Assembly: GCA_024195585.1 (NCBI GenBank)
Contig: SWBL01000066.1
Coordinates: 1 to 64,000 of the forward strand
DNA: 64,000 nucleotides
Origin: Aureobasidium sp. EXF-3400
Lineage: Eukaryota > Ascomycota > Dothideomycetes > Dothideales > Saccotheciaceae
Direction of reading: 5' to 3'
In this document: positions 63,882 through 64,000 of the stretch, piece by piece
Layout: every line of letters begins with the position of its first letter
How positions within the stretch are numbered: the first letter of the stretch is position 1
Translations under genes and position numbers: made by a program
Notes under the pieces: generated by a model
Told to the model about the DNA's origin: nothing
The model's database searches: none
Seen by the model: the letters and a program-made list of their open reading frames with translations, nothing else

Positions 63882-64000
63882 GCAAAGCCAATGATGATCT
63901 TCGGTACATCATTAGTGCCATGAACTTGTATCAGACATATATATGTATACCATGACCAAAACAAGCAGCAAAAGCTTTTCTCTTTGCGACATTATAACGT

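Noticed and set aside
1..64000. CRISPR arrays, insertion sequences and bacterial operons
   Set aside because: None seen; gene structure is eukaryotic throughout.

Overview
The window is nuclear DNA of a filamentous ascomycete (Pezizomycotina, most likely Dothideomycetes). Nearly every multi-exon gene is cut by short introns of about 45-75 bp with GT...AG ends. The gene families are typical of the group: class II hydrophobin, Zn2Cys6 and C2H2 factors with fungal_trans domains, an AROM-derived quinate repressor, a Clr5 protein and Erg4. The species cannot be named from sequence alone.

Layout. (1) 1-12.8 kb: an aromatic/homogentisate mini-cluster with a cut-off regulator-like gene, a cytochrome P450, homogentisate 1,2-dioxygenase, a divergent FAD monooxygenase whose acceptor site looks broken, an MFS exporter and a C2H2/fungal_trans factor. 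Copies of GTGGGGTA lie in the promoters, including a perfect palindrome before the MFS gene. (2) 13.6-17.2 kb: a class II hydrophobin and two hypothetical genes. (3) 18.0-38.7 kb: a large quinate/shikimate catabolic cluster. It holds three stand-alone shikimate/quinate dehydrogenases, an AROM-like repressor (QutR type) divergent from a Zn2Cys6 activator (QutA type), 3-dehydroshikimate dehydratase, a SnoaL-fold protein that may be a protocatechuate decarboxylase, an intradiol (probably hydroxyquinol) dioxygenase, quinate permease, type II dehydroquinase and maleylacetate reductase. Seven 18-bp CGG-N12-CCG sites, most with CGGcTAA, sit 120-230 bp upstream of its start codons. (4) 39-49.6 kb: housekeeping genes (Clr5 protein, Enp2/NOL10, Erg4 sterol reductase, aldo-keto reductase) and small unknown genes. 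(5) 50.5-51.8 kb: a tRNA-like gene whose anticodon loop is split by two tandem hairpin elements, then a minisatellite. (6) 51.8-57.3 kb: a repeat-containing hypothetical protein and a DEAH-box helicase. (7) 57.3-61.5 kb: a gene-poor stretch. (8) 61.5-63.9 kb: an amino acid permease with a GC-AG intron and an 11-nt micro-exon.

How the genes fit together. Quinate enters by the permease and is oxidised by a quinate dehydrogenase. It is then dehydrated by dehydroquinase and dehydroshikimate dehydratase to protocatechuate. The linked ring-cleavage dioxygenase and maleylacetate reductase suggest exit through hydroxyquinol and maleylacetate to 3-oxoadipate, in place of the usual protocatechuate 3,4-dioxygenase route. 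The ring decarboxylation/hydroxylation step is not fully accounted for. Two pathway genes (maleylacetate reductase and one quinate dehydrogenase) carry apparent frameshifts. These are either sequence errors or early decay.
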